64,000 nucleotides of DNA, taken from Basidiobolus meristosporus CBS 931.73 (lineage: Eukaryota; Basidiobolomycota; Basidiobolomycetes; Basidiobolales; Basidiobolaceae). The position numbers and the translations under genes are program-made. The notes beneath the pieces are model-generated. The model was not told the origin of the DNA, made no database searches, and saw only the letters and a program-made list of their open reading frames with translations. Of the stretch, positions 26,986-38,484 are shown one piece after another (position 1 is the first letter of the stretch; every line of letters starts with the position of its first letter). The DNA lies in contig MCFE01000021.1 in NCBI GenBank assembly GCA_002104905.1, forward strand, positions 1 through 64,000. Direction: 5' to 3'.

Positions 26986-28088
26986 TGCTTCTCGGTCTCA
27001 AAGAGTCAAATTGTTCTATCCAACAATAAGTACAAGCCCAGGAGTCACATTAATTTTTTTTGCCAAATACTGATAGGTTACACCCAGGATCTGGCCATAT
27101 TTAGTAGACCATGACCATCAAAGATTGGGCCATATCACGTGCGCGTTCGAACTGATTTTTGCATTAATTCGTGAGTATTTAGACTTGACTGATTAAATCC
27201 TTCCCATGTTTACCAATCTTTTAAGCTGTCAAAAACATAACGATTCCCCCTTCGAAGTCACATTATGATTTTCTGATGGATAATTCATTGAGAGGCTTGT
27301 GGAACTAAAACACCAGTTATTCAATCTATAATTACAACCTTGATGTGCAACTTCATATTAGTTTGGTTGAATTACATGCCAAAAAGGCAGTAATGCAAAC
27401 CTAGGGGTCCACAGTCGAGTGGATCGCTGTTTTTTTATTGAATATAGGTGCAGAATATGATATCTGGAATGGTATTGCTCTGGATCTGGTTTTGGAGGCG
27501 CTCATAGGAGGACAATATAGCTAACAACATAGTGGGATATCTCCCTTCTCCACCGCCTTGTATAGCCATAATCCAATAGTCGAACTAAAGTGTCAGTTCC
27601 CATTATTTAGTCTTCGAGTTGTGGGTATTAGGAACAGTGCCTTGGATAAAGAAATATTTGGCATGAATTGTGTGAAATGAGGGTATTCGACTCCATACAT
27701 CACCGAGGCTACTTGGTGCTACTAGTTTGATATATAGTTGTAATTAAAAAGGAAAATTGCAATTTAAACTCAACCAGTGGGCACCTCAGGTAGGTTTCAC
27801 GAATGGTCCTGCCACCTCTTCCCTTTCACACTGATACATGGAACATTAGCGAAATCAATTGGATCTAAATTATTATGCACAATAATTCATCAATGTTTAA
27901 TCACTTCCCTGAGTTATCTTCACTCGTTACCTCAGTGAAGTACACACCTGCCCCACCAATCCGGAATAGTGCTCCCCACTTTCATCTGGGTACCTATCTT
28001 GAGTAGCCGCCAGTCAAAGCGTCGTTTCAAGTCAACGTTTCTACTGGACACATACCTCTTCTCAACTTTTGGTGCAAACAACAACGCA
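26986..28088. other. Divergent promoter region between MTO1 and septin
   Basis: About 1.1 kb between the divergently transcribed MTO1 and septin genes. It must hold both promoters. No gene, tRNA or clear repeat was recognised. Confidence 0.5.
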
Positions 28089-29674
28089 ATGTCACAGGTA
28101 CTTCTGTTCTCAGAGCTGTCCAACAAATACCCATTCTATATACTGACCTTGTGTAATAGAGATATGGTGGACGCTGGAAGAATGCCAAGAAAGGCACACA
28201 ATTTACCATCATGGTTGTTGGTGGGTGTTTATTCTATTCTAACTCTAAGATTTCTTTCTCTATATTGGCATCTAATATGGTATCTTGAGAATAGGTGCCT
28301 CCGGTCTAGGTAGAACTACCTTTGTAAACACACTATGCGAGAAAAAGATCCTCCCGAATAGAGAAGATTTTAACCCTGACACTGCTCATCAACCTACCCC
28401 CGTTCAAATTCGACCGATCCATGCTGGTAATGATTCCACTGCCTTGAAATTAAGTGAAGTATCCGCATCTGATATAGTGTTTTACTACATAGAACTCGAG
28501 GAAGATGGAATGAGAATTGCACTCACCGTAGTTGATACTCCTGGCTTTGGTGACAATATTGATAATGTGGCTAGGTATGTGATAAACTTGTCAAGATGTG
28601 GGTAAGCCAGGACTAACTTATTTCGTTCCATGTCAATATCTATAGCTTCAATGAAATTTTGAACTACGTAGAACAACAATATGATATCATTCTCAGTGAA
28701 GAATCACGAATTCGTCGTAACCCCAAATTCCAAGACAACCGTGTTCATGCCCTCATCTACTTCATAACACCCACCGGTCATTCGTAAGTAGGATTTTCTT
28801 CAATCTTGACGTTCACTTCCAGGGTACTTACACAGTCTCTATACTTCATTTCAAGGCTCCGTGAGATGGATATCGAGCTGATGAAACGTTTGGGTCCACG
28901 AGTCAACATTATACCTGTAATTGGTAAAGCGGATACTCTAACCCCAACAGAGCTAGCAAGCTTCAAAAAAAGGGTAAGTAGACAAGTAATCATCGGCCCC
29001 AATGCCACAAGGTGTTTCTAAACAAACTCAGGTCATGGAAGACATTGAATATTATAGGATTCCCATTTATGACTTTCCCAACGATCCTGATGATGAGGAA
29101 GAGATGATCGAGGAAAACAATGAGCTCCGTGTAAGCATTCATTCGATTGCCCTGTCCTCAACAGGTATTAACGCTTGAGTAGGCTCTGCTTCCCTTCGCC
29201 GTGATAGGCAACGAAGAGGAGTTTGTTGTGGATGGTGTAAAAATCCGAGGAAGAAGATATCCCTGGGGCTACATCGACGGTTGGTGTTGTTACATGTACT
29301 TTTAGAAGAGAATATTAACCAACAATCTCCTTCAGTTGACAACCCGGATCATTGTGACTTTGATCGTTTGCGCTTCATGCTGCTAAAGTATATACTCGAC
29401 TATATAGTTATTGAAGAAAACGTGTACTAACCACCTTTCAGTTCTCACATGACTGACCTGCGCGAACTTACGCACAATGTACTTTACGAGAACTATAGAA
29501 CCGAAAAGCTTAGTCGTATGAGCCCTGAATTGCTAGAGTGCGGTGATATGATTTCATTCAAAAGCATGCACGCATACTAATGGGTATCCAATTTGTAGGA
29601 AGGAGCTTAGATCCGCTACTACCTCTGAGCCTGGCTCGCCCATTTCCTCCGTCTCACGCCCATTAAGCCCATAA
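28089..29674 (+). CDS. CDC11: Septin, Cdc11 group
   Basis: GTP-binding cytoskeletal protein of septin filaments at the cortex and septa. A tiny first exon (MSQ, 28089-28097) joins RYGGRWKNAKKGTQFTIMVVG. The P-loop GASGLGRTTFVNTLCEKK closely matches the Cdc11 subgroup; G3 is DTPGFGDN, G4 is IGKADTLTPTE, and the septin unique element contains IRGRRYPWGYIDVDNPDHCDF. The C-terminus reaches YENYRTEKLSR, as in Cdc11. A final intron with a TACTAAT branch site and TTGTAG acceptor gives the tail LEKELRSATTSEPGSP to a TAA at 29672-29674. Without that splice the frame ends at 29580. No long C-terminal coiled coil is present, shorter than many Cdc11 proteins. Confidence 0.9.
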
Positions 29675-29701
29675 TTAGCAAGCCGCTCTTCCGCAAAAAT
29701 T

Positions 29702-29950
29702 ATGAGTGAAGAAATCCCTTCTTCAGATACAACCCCACCCTTTAAAACACTTATTCACACTTATTTCTACACTGTCTTCGGATTGTTAGTTCTTTATGAA
29801 GGTACCTTTTTTATATGTTCGACTTGCGCTGTTGTCCAACACAAACATGAATGCATTAATTTCGAGCTACTCTGCAACAAGTCAATCATTTAATCACTTA
29901 TTTGCTCTCCCGCAATAACAATAGTACGAGACAAATGGGTTTGGGCATAG
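29702..29950 (+). CDS. Possible 41-residue single-pass membrane microprotein
   Basis: An ATG 27 nt after the septin stop opens a frame reading MSEEIPSSDTTPPFK, then a hydrophobic stretch TLIHTYFYTVFGLLVLYE. A GT-AG intron (29802-29924, ending AACAATAG) would join it to VRDKWVWA and a TAG at 29948-29950, giving 41 residues with one membrane span. I do not recognise a family. The spacing is too short for its own promoter, so if real it would be a downstream ORF of the septin transcript or a gene starting inside its 3' UTR. It could be chance. Confidence 0.25.
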
Positions 29951-30718
29951 GGCGAGTTGGATGTAATCAGCAAAGGTACTCCAAACAACAATCGCATTCA
30001 GATCGCAAATGTAATCTCCCAAATGCTGTTGATTATCCCCCCTGAATTAGCGCTATCCAATCCTGATGAGGTGTTACGTTAGACTAATACAGATTGTGTC
30101 TATGTCTTCAAGAGCAACTCGAAACGATCATTTTACTTGGTCTCTCTTGCTCGATTAAAATACGTCAGCGTACGCACCACCTAGAATATTTAGCACTGCT
30201 CAGTCATCAACAGCATATGGCAGCGCTCTTGCGGTAGTAGTCAATAGTTGACTGACGCTGCTTGATTTTACAGAATTGGCCCAATCTATTTACACATATC
30301 ATGACTAAGGCAAAAGGAATCCATTCTAAATCCTGAGGCATTACTGCTGAGTTACCCCTGACTACTTGTAATCTGGATACAATTCGTAATTACCGTATCG
30401 GTGACCAAATTGAAGATGACCTCGCATCTAGTCAAGTTGTGCTGGTGATCCATCGATTTTGCTCTTATGGCAAATATATCGGTTGTATTTTATTGTATGT
30501 TGATGGGCGATCGAGGTCGATTCGATCTCAAGGGCTACGACAGAACAGTGGTTCCAATAAAGGAAATCTCAACGGGGAGGGCTATCTATGATTTATTTAG
30601 AAACTCGCGATCGCGGTAGCAACTGGAAGTTCGTGTTGGAGGCTGATCTATTATAAATAAGCGTTGGTGTTTCGATTCACTGCCTATAACCAACTCCTAA
30701 ATACTATTCAAAGAAGCC
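29951..30718. other. Intergenic, no gene recognised
   Basis: About 770 bases upstream of the DUF1295 gene. Isolated coding-like words occur in shifting frames, but no continuous or spliceable frame was found. The right part should be the promoter of the next gene. Confidence 0.4.
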
Positions 30719-31845
30719 ATGAGCATATATGTGCTAGATCAATTCTACCTCTCCATAACATTGCTAGTCACAGTCGGCTACCAACTAGCGTTCTTTCTTG
30801 TGGCCTACACATTCAAATTTGACAAGGTCACTGATTTCGCTGGTGGAACGAATTTCGTAACACTTGCTTTACTAACTTTCTTCTTGTCCCAAGTAAGTGT
30901 ACCACCTTAAGCATCACGCTGAATTGTTTTCACTCATATCCATCCAGGTCTACCACACTCGACAAATCATTGCACTTTTATTGGTATCTGTATGGGGTTG
31001 CCGGTTGGCTGGTATAGGCACTTTTCTTTCAAATGCCGTGCTAATTTACTAATAGCTAATCTCACTAGGAAATCAACTGTACCGTATCATTAAAACCAAT
31101 TCCGACCGACGATTTGATGGAATACGGGAGAATTTCTTCTCATTTCTAGGCTTTTGGGTTGCTCAAATGATATGGGTCTGGACGGTGTCATTACCTGTCA
31201 CTTTCTTGAATTCCTACAGACTCTCCGAATATGACCCGGCGTTTGGCAGCGCTACAGATATCATAGGAATAGTGCTATGGGCAATTGGGTTTGCGATTGA
31301 ACTAGGTTTGTCCTTCAAGAGCAAAGTTGCATACACTCATTTGATTAACCTGAGCTCCTGAAGTCGCTGATCTCCAAAAGAATTACCACTATTCCCACAG
31401 ATCAAGTCCGTTGGATTTTGCTCGCCGAGGTGTTTGGTCGGTTTCGCGTCACCCAAATTATTTTGGGGAAATTCTATTATGGTGGGGGATCTTCCTACTT
31501 TGTCTTCAGCCCACTCTATCAAGTGGCATCTCAGCCGGATGGGCTTCCATTGCTGGCCCGTTGTTTACCATGGCGATTCTTCTTTTTCTCTCTGGGCTCC
31601 CTTACGTTGAGAAGCCTACACAAAAGAAATTCTACGAGAGTGCCGAATTCTCTTCTTACCAGGACTATTTGAATTCAACCAGTATCTTAATCCCGATGCC
31701 ACCAAGTATATTCGCAAGATTACCATTCTGGGTTAAGCAAGTGTTTTTCTTCGAATGGCCCCTGTATCATTATTCCCCTGCCTGGGAGGCCAATGTTTCT
31801 AGCCAGAGAATATACTCTACCGAGGATTTAGAAGCGCCGAACTAG
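30719..31845 (+). CDS. DUF1295 / steroid 5-alpha-reductase-like membrane protein
   Basis: Polytopic membrane protein of the DUF1295 family, related to steroid 5-alpha-reductases and isoprenylcysteine methyltransferases. Exons joined over three or four short GT-AG introns give about 310 residues with 6-7 hydrophobic spans. The family core is FFSFLGFWVAQMIWVW, WAIGFAIELVADLQK (split by an intron), and the diagnostic FARRGVWSVSRHPNYFGEILLWWGI, quoted here as RRGVWSVSRHPNYFGE, the NADPH/cofactor-binding loop. The C-terminus carries an extra ~50 residues beyond the core. Its substrate is unknown; reduction of a lipid or sterol enone is a family-based guess. Confidence 0.85.
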
Positions 31846-32642
31846 CTCCCTATAATCATAAACTCCAATATTGTCAAATGTAGACAACAGACATTTACAC
31901 CTTCAAACCAAGGGAGGGTTTGAGCCAATGTTTACTTCCCATTCTATCAAGTGATACCACCAACCCTCAGTCTGGTTCAATGTTATGGTCACTAAATTGA
32001 GCCAAGTATGAACAGAAGTTGATAGTTGCCCTCTTTTACGATGTAAATTATCAATATTTACCAGTGTTTCTCGATTCACACAAGAGGTGGCAGATCCGAG
32101 AAAACTGGCATAAATGGAAGGAGTCAGGCGCCTCCCCCTACAAAAGCTTCCGATTTTGCACGGTATTGTGTCAACTCTCCATAGGTACTCATTTGCTGAA
32201 ATGAGGTTGCTATACAATGGTTATATTGGCACTAGGCGCGAAGACTCGATTATTCCATGAAACATACAGCAATGATTTAGTTTAGGTAGGCCCATTCTAC
32301 ATCCTAAAAAGCGAGCAGTAGAGAATGTTGTACTACCTAAAAATAGTCCTCTTTTAAGCCACCTTTGTGATGGTATCTCTGCTTAATAAGGAAAAGAGTG
32401 GTTTAAACCTATAGGAGGCAGAGTCCTACTGAGACACATATCAACTAGTGGGGTTTTACGTCCAAGTCCTCGTTCGTTCGAGCTTTCATATTCTGACTTT
32501 AGTTCCCTCTTCTCTTCGAAGACCTCCCAAGACGAGAAATTAGGTCACTTCAGATACGTCGACCTCTGAAGTAGTGCATGGTTCAATAGCTCACCTAGGA
32601 TAACTTTTCCATTCCCTCCTTCCACCTGCGCTTGCAACTCCT
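31846..32642. other. Intergenic: G gamma promoter region
   Basis: About 800 bases between the DUF1295 gene and the G gamma gene. No gene recognised. Minus-strand frames such as 31903-32217 have no family features. Confidence 0.5.
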
Positions 32643-32923
32643 ATGAGTGAAACCAAACTGAAAAAAATCCTTGAGCACAATGCTCGACTTCGAGAGCAGC
32701 TGAGTATACCGCGTGCAGCTGTTAGCGAGGCGGCTATGTCGTAAGTGCACCCAACATCAAATAGCCTTTCCCTCGATATTGACCCCATTCCTTACGTAGC
32801 TTGGTAAAATTTTCTAAATGCACGCGGGACCCATTGCTTCCTTCCGTATGGGGTCCAGTAGAGAAAAGGGAAGACCCTTATGCACCAAACACAAGCAGCA
32901 ACTGTGCATGCTCAGTTATGTAG
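32643..32923 (+). CDS. Heterotrimeric G-protein gamma subunit
   Basis: A 73-residue protein in two exons, joined by a GT-AG intron from GTAAGT at 32741 to TACGTAG. Exon 1 reads MSETKLKKILEHNARLREQL, an amphipathic coiled-coil helix of the kind that pairs with the G beta subunit. Exon 2 reads FSKCTRDPLLPSVWGPVEKR then EDPYAPN, matching the fungal G gamma core (DPLxPxxWG). It ends CACSVM: a CaaX box (CSVM) for prenylation, with an upstream Cys that may be palmitoylated, as in Ste18. It anchors G beta-gamma to the plasma membrane in pheromone or nutrient signalling. Too short and split for a simple ORF search. Confidence 0.92.
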
Positions 32924-34888
32924 CCCATATTCACTTTTGGAACCCACCCTAGGTTGGCGCTGCTTTGGCAATTCTATCTCACCCCTTTGTAAAAGTTTTC
33001 TTCACACCACTTCCTTGGGGTTGTCTGTGGCCACTCGCTCACTCAATAACTTCTTACGTTGAATTTTCCTAGTTGTTTGCTTGCACAGAATACACGCTTG
33101 CCGTTTGTACTATCTGTTTTTTTCCTGTGAAGTAGGTGTGGTAGTGCTTGATACGAAGTATGGTTTGTCGAGCTTCCTTGTATTAGTCACACCCGTGTCC
33201 TCGTAAACACTTCTAAAAGCACTCTGGTAAGTGTAGTGTCAAACAACTCCACCCTCCCTACTTCCATAATAAGAATACGAACGTTCACAATATTATCTGG
33301 TATCATCTGGTGAGCGGAACGGCATTTACACTACATTTTGGTCTGCCTTTGAAGTGTGTATCGTATAGCTGTGTAAATGAGCAACATCATACACTCCATA
33401 TAGAGCTCAATGTTCTTACCATTCATTCTGTTTGGGGCAAGATTAGGTCATCAGTAGTGGATTTCATTGATATGCAGTTGGCATCAGCAGCAAAAGGTAG
33501 CTAAAGCACTCAGAGAATGATTCACATGTTGTACTCTTGTTGTGTGATTCTTTGAAAGAGAACAACCGCATCAGCTCCTGAACATTATACACTAATAAGT
33601 ATTCATCCATGTGAATGATCCACTGGAAACTGTTGTGGAATTTCTGTGGGCTATGAAGAATGTTAGGAAAATAGCCATGTTGCACTATCCATATTGTAAC
33701 TGACAATGGATAACTTTCAGCATGTATTTCAAATTCCTGGCTCACCCATAGCAATTTATCAGATGAATAGCTTAGTAGAAACTTCGTTTTGCTTCTGAAT
33801 TCTGAATGTCCATGAAAAATCCACAACTAAGGATCAAACCCTTCGAAGTTGGGAATTGGTTTTGGGAAGGCTGATGTATAGCACAGGATCCTTAGAGTAC
33901 GTTTTGTACACTGCATGTGGTCATTAGTCAGCGTACGATTAGTATCGACGATAGCGCCATATATAGTCATGAAGATCACCAGCACTAGGCAACTTTCAGA
34001 ATTTTGATTTCCCATGATGGGTGTTGATAAAGTAGTCAGTAGTAATACATGCAACTCCAAGCGTGAACAACTATCCACACGTAATTCAAGAATATAGTTG
34101 GTACTACCAATGGTAGTGTTGACGAATAAGTCTCTGATGAGGGAGAGGCGCTGGACGGCTTGAAGCTGAACATGGTTATTTGATAATAATCTCTTGAGGT
34201 GGTTATTATTAGTAACTCCACAGTCGGTCACCATGAACCAATAGTATACCGCTATTTCAGTAGTCATCTCTAAATATAGATCGATTTGTCGCTGGCATGG
34301 TGCATACTAAGACCTGCCGTGCTTCAGAGTCCGGCAAGTAGTATCCAAGGCTAGCTTAGAGTTTCATATTCTAGTAGATCCAATCTCCCGAGCCTGAGAG
34401 AATACTGTTTCATATAACCTAAAGTCAGGTGTTTTGATTGTTATGGTATAGACCAAGGTCCGTATGAAGCAGATGGTGTAACCGGGTAAGGTTTAGACTG
34501 CAGGTTGCACAGTGGAATGCCTTGATTGATTTCAATGGTGTACCGAAAAGAGTATAATTACTACCAAAAAGGAATGGATGGTGGCCATCTCAAATATAAT
34601 TGAAGTCAAATTCGCATCGCTTCTACAACCAGTTGTTGCATTTTTGATCATTGTGGCGCCTGCAAGCAAACCATGGAATTCCGTGCTTATAGGGCAATTA
34701 TCATCTGAGCTCCATCTTGACGTCACCCAGAGGCTGGTCATGATTCTTCTAAATGGCTTGGTGCTCTAACCGACACTCCATTCAATGCTTGGGCCTGATT
34801 GGTGATTTGGATCACGAAGAGAAATATAAAAGACGCCACTGGTAAATGGTAATCAAGCATTCTCCTAATACCACAACAGGTTGCTACC
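32924..34888. other. Gene-poor island
   Basis: About 2 kb between G gamma and the first IQ protein. Minus-strand frames at 33464-33826 (120 codons) and 33827-34267 (146 codons) are open and adjacent, with protein-like composition, and may be pieces of one decayed gene or transposon. I recognise no family. The right end contains the IQ-protein promoter. Confidence 0.4.
34825..34832 (+). promoter_or_regulatory. TATA box of the first IQ-motif gene
   Basis: TATAAAAG, 57 nt upstream of the ATG at 34889: a good TATA element at a plausible distance for a short 5' leader. Confidence 0.5.
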
Positions 34889-35530
34889 ATGAATTCAACT
34901 CGCAAGAAACAATCAGTCTTTTCCATCTCATATGATCCCATGTACCAATTCTCGGACTTGAATTCTCCAAGAAAATCGAGCAACCCATGTGAGGGTGGCT
35001 CAAGTACCGGACACAACGCTCATTTCCACTATCGGGCTAAAAAAAGTGGGAACCAGCAATTCCGATGGAAGTCCAAGGGTCATGGTAATTCCAAAAAGAT
35101 GAGTCATGTTACGCTGGAACCCAACAATCATCCCTCACACCACAGCCATGAGAAGCACAAGCACACAGATCCTATGAAGGTACCCACACGCACCAATTCT
35201 TCAGTACGGCATTCCCGCCAGTCGTTATTCAATAGAAAATCCCGTCGAACCAAAAAAGCCCAACCAGAATATAGTCAACTGAAAATCGACCTGGAGATTC
35301 TGAAGAGGCATGAGGCCGCCAAAGTTATCCAACGAGCCTGGAGAAAGTACCGGAAAATCAAGTATCACGAAGAAGGCAAATGTCTCCGCCACGGAGATAC
35401 CAAAGCGCGCAGGGCCAATCGATTGATGCGGCGATTCAAACATTCTAAACTCTACAAGATTGCCAAGGAGCCTTGGATTCAGAATAACCACCACAAAGTG
35501 TACATGAAGACCCATCAGTGCACATGTTAG
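34889..35530 (+). CDS. IQ-motif basic orphan protein A
   Basis: A 213-residue, intronless, very basic protein (many Lys, Arg and His). An N-terminal block SYDPMYQFSDLNSPRK is followed by a His/Lys-rich low-complexity middle. An IQ motif (AAKVIQRAWRKYRKIK, about residues 145-160) is the likely site for calmodulin or a related light chain. The C-terminal block RRFKHSKLYKI lies at about residue 185. There is no signal peptide or membrane span. It shares the order N-block, IQ, FKHSKL with the next gene, so the two are probably diverged tandem duplicates. I know no named family; the calmodulin link is inferred from the motif. It may be a calcium-responsive scaffold, but that is a guess. Confidence 0.6.
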   Translation: MNSTRKKQSVFSISYDPMYQFSDLNSPRKSSNPCEGGSSTGHNAHFHYRAKKSGNQQFRWKSKGHGNSKKMSHVTLEPNNHPSHHSHEKHKHTDPMKVPTRTNSSVRHSRQSLFNRKSRRTKKAQPEYSQLKIDLEILKRHEAAKVIQRAWRKYRKIKYHEEGKCLRHGDTKARRANRLMRRFKHSKLYKIAKEPWIQNNHHKVYMKTHQCTC

Positions 35531-36238
35531 CATCGCTTGGATTCCAGCATCATTGTAGATAACCTCATCCTTCCACCACCTAGCAATCGATATTGTACTA
35601 CCGTCTCTATATTATACAGCCCTTATCTAATAATGCTGCATTTCTTCCGCCCATTAGAATCTAGCCCAGAAATTATCATGATTGCGTAAATCACCGTACA
35701 TATGAATAAATGCCTGTTTTGTTATGATCAAGGAATAGCCATTGGCTCTACCTGCTAACAATGTTTGCTCACGAAGACAAGCTTATATACCTGTACCACA
35801 ATGTCTATAGTTGACAGTAGCATCTCAATGCCATGGTAGGTATATTTGTAAAGAGTACAGCATTGTGCTATTGATTTGCCAAGGGTGGGGATGCTCAATA
35901 AAGGTGCTTAAAACCAATGGGTTTCAAGCTGGTTTCACCATCTCTCTATTGTGGGAGAACAAAGAGCGCATACATATTAAAAGTGAGTGGATTTTTTTTC
36001 GCATCGAATATATTGAGATCTGAATTGTGTTGAAAATCATTCAATTGCTGTGACTTGCTTTTTCCTAGCTAAAAATCCACCTGCTTTCATAGACGACCCC
36101 CAAGTTGGCAAACAAGCATAACTCTACCAACTTGGCCACGTAATTCCCTTAATCCTAACCTTTTCGGCTTTAACCCTAACGCCTCACATATAAACTATAA
36201 CCTTATTACTTTTGGTAATCCTCGAACATACGCCCACT
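35531..36238. other. Spacer between the IQ paralogues
   Basis: About 700 bases. No gene seen. A run with CCTAATCCTAACC and TTAACCCTAACG lies at 36150-36182 and ACATATAAACTATAA at about 36187-36201, the likely core promoter of the second IQ gene. Confidence 0.4.
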
Positions 36239-36886
36239 ATGCACCCTTCTCTAAGGACCCGGCGAATGATGAATGCTGCGATGAACACAAAAATATCTTA
36301 TGGCTTTCAGTATCAGCCGATGTACAAGTTCGATAGCTTCAAGGGACTTGGTAGTCCACGTATCACCACCGCGAATATGTGGGAGCAGATAGTCACACCC
36401 GTGAATTATATTCCATCAAATGCCAACTACAAGACGAAGCAGCACAGTGTATCAAAACGGTCCAAAAAGATATACAAGCAAGAAATATCCGGACGACGTA
36501 CAGTCACTAGAACCTATTTTAAGTCCCTCCAGGGAAAAGGTCTTGCCTCGGGAACTCGTAATTTGCATCTCAACGGCACCAAGAAGCGCTTGGTTACTCC
36601 ACACCATCTTAAAGTTGTCTTGAACGCCAAGGGAAGTCGAAATTTGTTGCTTGAATACAGTAAGGTTTTGATGGCCACCGTCACTATTCAGCGTTGGTAT
36701 CGCGAACACAGCAAGAAGCCTCGAGTGGCGGTGACTACTTCATCAAAGTCTCAGTCGAATCCAAGATCGAGATGGTCTTTCAAACATTCAAAGCTTGGAG
36801 GGAAAATACGGGCATTCTTGATAAGGCTGAAATTCAAGAGATGGCGCCGTAAACTCACTCGAGTCCCAAAGCAAGTCCACTCCTGA
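36239..36886 (+). CDS. IQ-motif basic orphan protein B
   Basis: A 215-residue, intronless, strongly basic protein. The in-frame TTG at 36212 is not a credible fungal start, so the ATG at 36239 is used. The N-terminal block YGFQYQPMYKFDSFKGL then GSPR corresponds to SYDPMYQFSDLNSPR in the upstream gene. An IQ-like motif (TVTIQRWYREHSKK) lies at about residues 150-165, and WSFKHSKLGGKIRAFLIRLK near the C-terminus matches FKHSKL of protein A. Overall identity is low outside these blocks. Likely a diverged tandem duplicate. No known family recognised and function unknown. Confidence 0.6.
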   Translation: MHPSLRTRRMMNAAMNTKISYGFQYQPMYKFDSFKGLGSPRITTANMWEQIVTPVNYIPSNANYKTKQHSVSKRSKKIYKQEISGRRTVTRTYFKSLQGKGLASGTRNLHLNGTKKRLVTPHHLKVVLNAKGSRNLLLEYSKVLMATVTIQRWYREHSKKPRVAVTTSSKSQSNPRSRWSFKHSKLGGKIRAFLIRLKFKRWRRKLTRVPKQVHS

Positions 36887-37505
36887 GAGAGAGGATGCCT
36901 GACACAATTTTGGAAGCGAACGTTTCGTAATAAGCACCTACTCTGGAATATACACTACACACCTCTAAGCAACCTCTTTCTTCAAGAGGTATATTGTACA
37001 AACTCTTCTAAATAAAACAAATGAAATTCAAGCTTGTTTGATTAATGTTTCCCTTGAAAATAAAACGGTGTTCGTTGGAGTGCTTGGCAAACCTGTTTGA
37101 AGTTGGATTTCATTTGTGTAGGTTGCAATCCTCCGTGGAACGGCCAGGAATTCGTACTACCCTAGGCTTATGGGTGAAACATTAACAAACCTTGATATAG
37201 AAATATCAACAATACCATTGAACTTTAATCGTTTCTTCACAAGAGCAATTCACCTAATGAGTCTATCAAATAGGTATCACTAAATTTAATGGTTTGCGCA
37301 AAAGGGGATGGGTGATTAAGTTTATTCCGAGGAATCAGGTGAGATTAAATGGATTTAGTAATAGGGATATTGGTATTAAAGTTTAGCGGTGTGTGATGAC
37401 GGCTTATCATGAGCCAATTAATGTTCAGAAGAAATTACAGGCAAAGGTATAGAAATTTACATGTCGAAGGAGCTACAGAGAAACTCGATGTATGGATTAA
37501 ATTAG
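36887..37505. other. Convergent 3' spacer
   Basis: About 600 AT-rich bases between IQ protein B (+) and the phosphatase (-), with a plus-strand AATAAA-type signal at about 37011 (AAATAAAAC). No gene seen. Confidence 0.5.
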
Positions 37506-38484
37506 TTAGCATTTGACCTGGATCAGTGTACGCTCTGGAAATATCATGGCTGATAGCTTCTTTCCCTTTACACAACCACTATCCAATCCGACCGAGTATT
37601 CTCGGATATTCAGCCCTTTGCTGGCCTCATGCCCATATACAACGGTCTTGGGGTGCGCATGTGCTGATTGCTCAATGTTCCACAAATGCCACCACGGCTT
37701 ACCTACACCCTTTTTCTTAGTGGGCTTGTGGTCCACAATGCTGTGCATGTTCATCACATCCTTGGATTTTTGTTGATCGATGCTCAAATATGGATTCAAG
37801 CCAGCGTGTACGACATACATTGAGAGTTGAGGAACGGACAATATAACTGAGCAGGACTCTAGATATTGAAAGAGATCGTCTGATAGAGCACTGGGTGAAG
37901 AGATTAGATGGGATTGACTCAATAGATGCCAAAGCTTTCACATACCTTGCTATACGATGATGCTCAGTCTTCATGTGTAAACCATGCGGCAGCTTTCTCT
38001 TCTTGATCTTGTGCTCACCATATCGGACCAACAGTTCTTTCCAACGAATGACTGTATGGTCATGGTTTCCACGAATGCACAAGGCCCCGACCTCTTTTGC
38101 TCTTCTCAATACTCCCAAGGAGTCCGGTCCTTTTGTAACCATATCTCCGGCCAATATAAGTGTATCGTCCTGTTTCAAATCCAATTTCTCGAGCAGTCTA
38201 TCAAAAGGCTCCAAACTTCCGTGAACATCACCCACTACAACTACCCGGGAATGGTTGGATAAGACTCTTGGCGTCACTGTGAAGAATTCGCTCACGGGTA
38301 AAGGTATGTTGACGATCCAAAGGGAAACAAACAGCACCCCAAATGCTAGGAGAGCGACCACCCAAACACATATTTTGGTACATGCAGACCTTCTAGTGGT
38401 TTCCTCCTCCTTCTCAGGCGCCTGTTGCTCTAGGTTAACATATTTGGAGTTTTGGGAACTTAGCAAGTAAGTTTTTTCATCCAT
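37506..38484 (-). CDS. Ppn2-like metallophosphatase, vacuolar type II membrane protein
   Basis: Calcineurin-like (PPP fold) phosphatase resembling yeast Ppn2, a vacuolar endopolyphosphatase. The start is the ATG at 38484 (MDEKTYLLSSQNSK). One membrane span (ICVWVVALLAFGVLFVSLWI) lies near residue 40, leaving the catalytic domain on the far side of the membrane. The metal-binding motifs are complete: GDVHG, GDMVTKGPDS, GNHDH, HAGLNP, and the C-terminal VVYGHEASKGLNIREYSV and GLDSGCV. One GT-AG intron (donor GTATGT, acceptor CACCCAG) splits the Ser in IASALSDD. The N-terminal cytosolic tail is short and polar. Polyphosphate as substrate is inferred from family resemblance; a protein phosphatase role is less likely. 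Confidence 0.82.
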
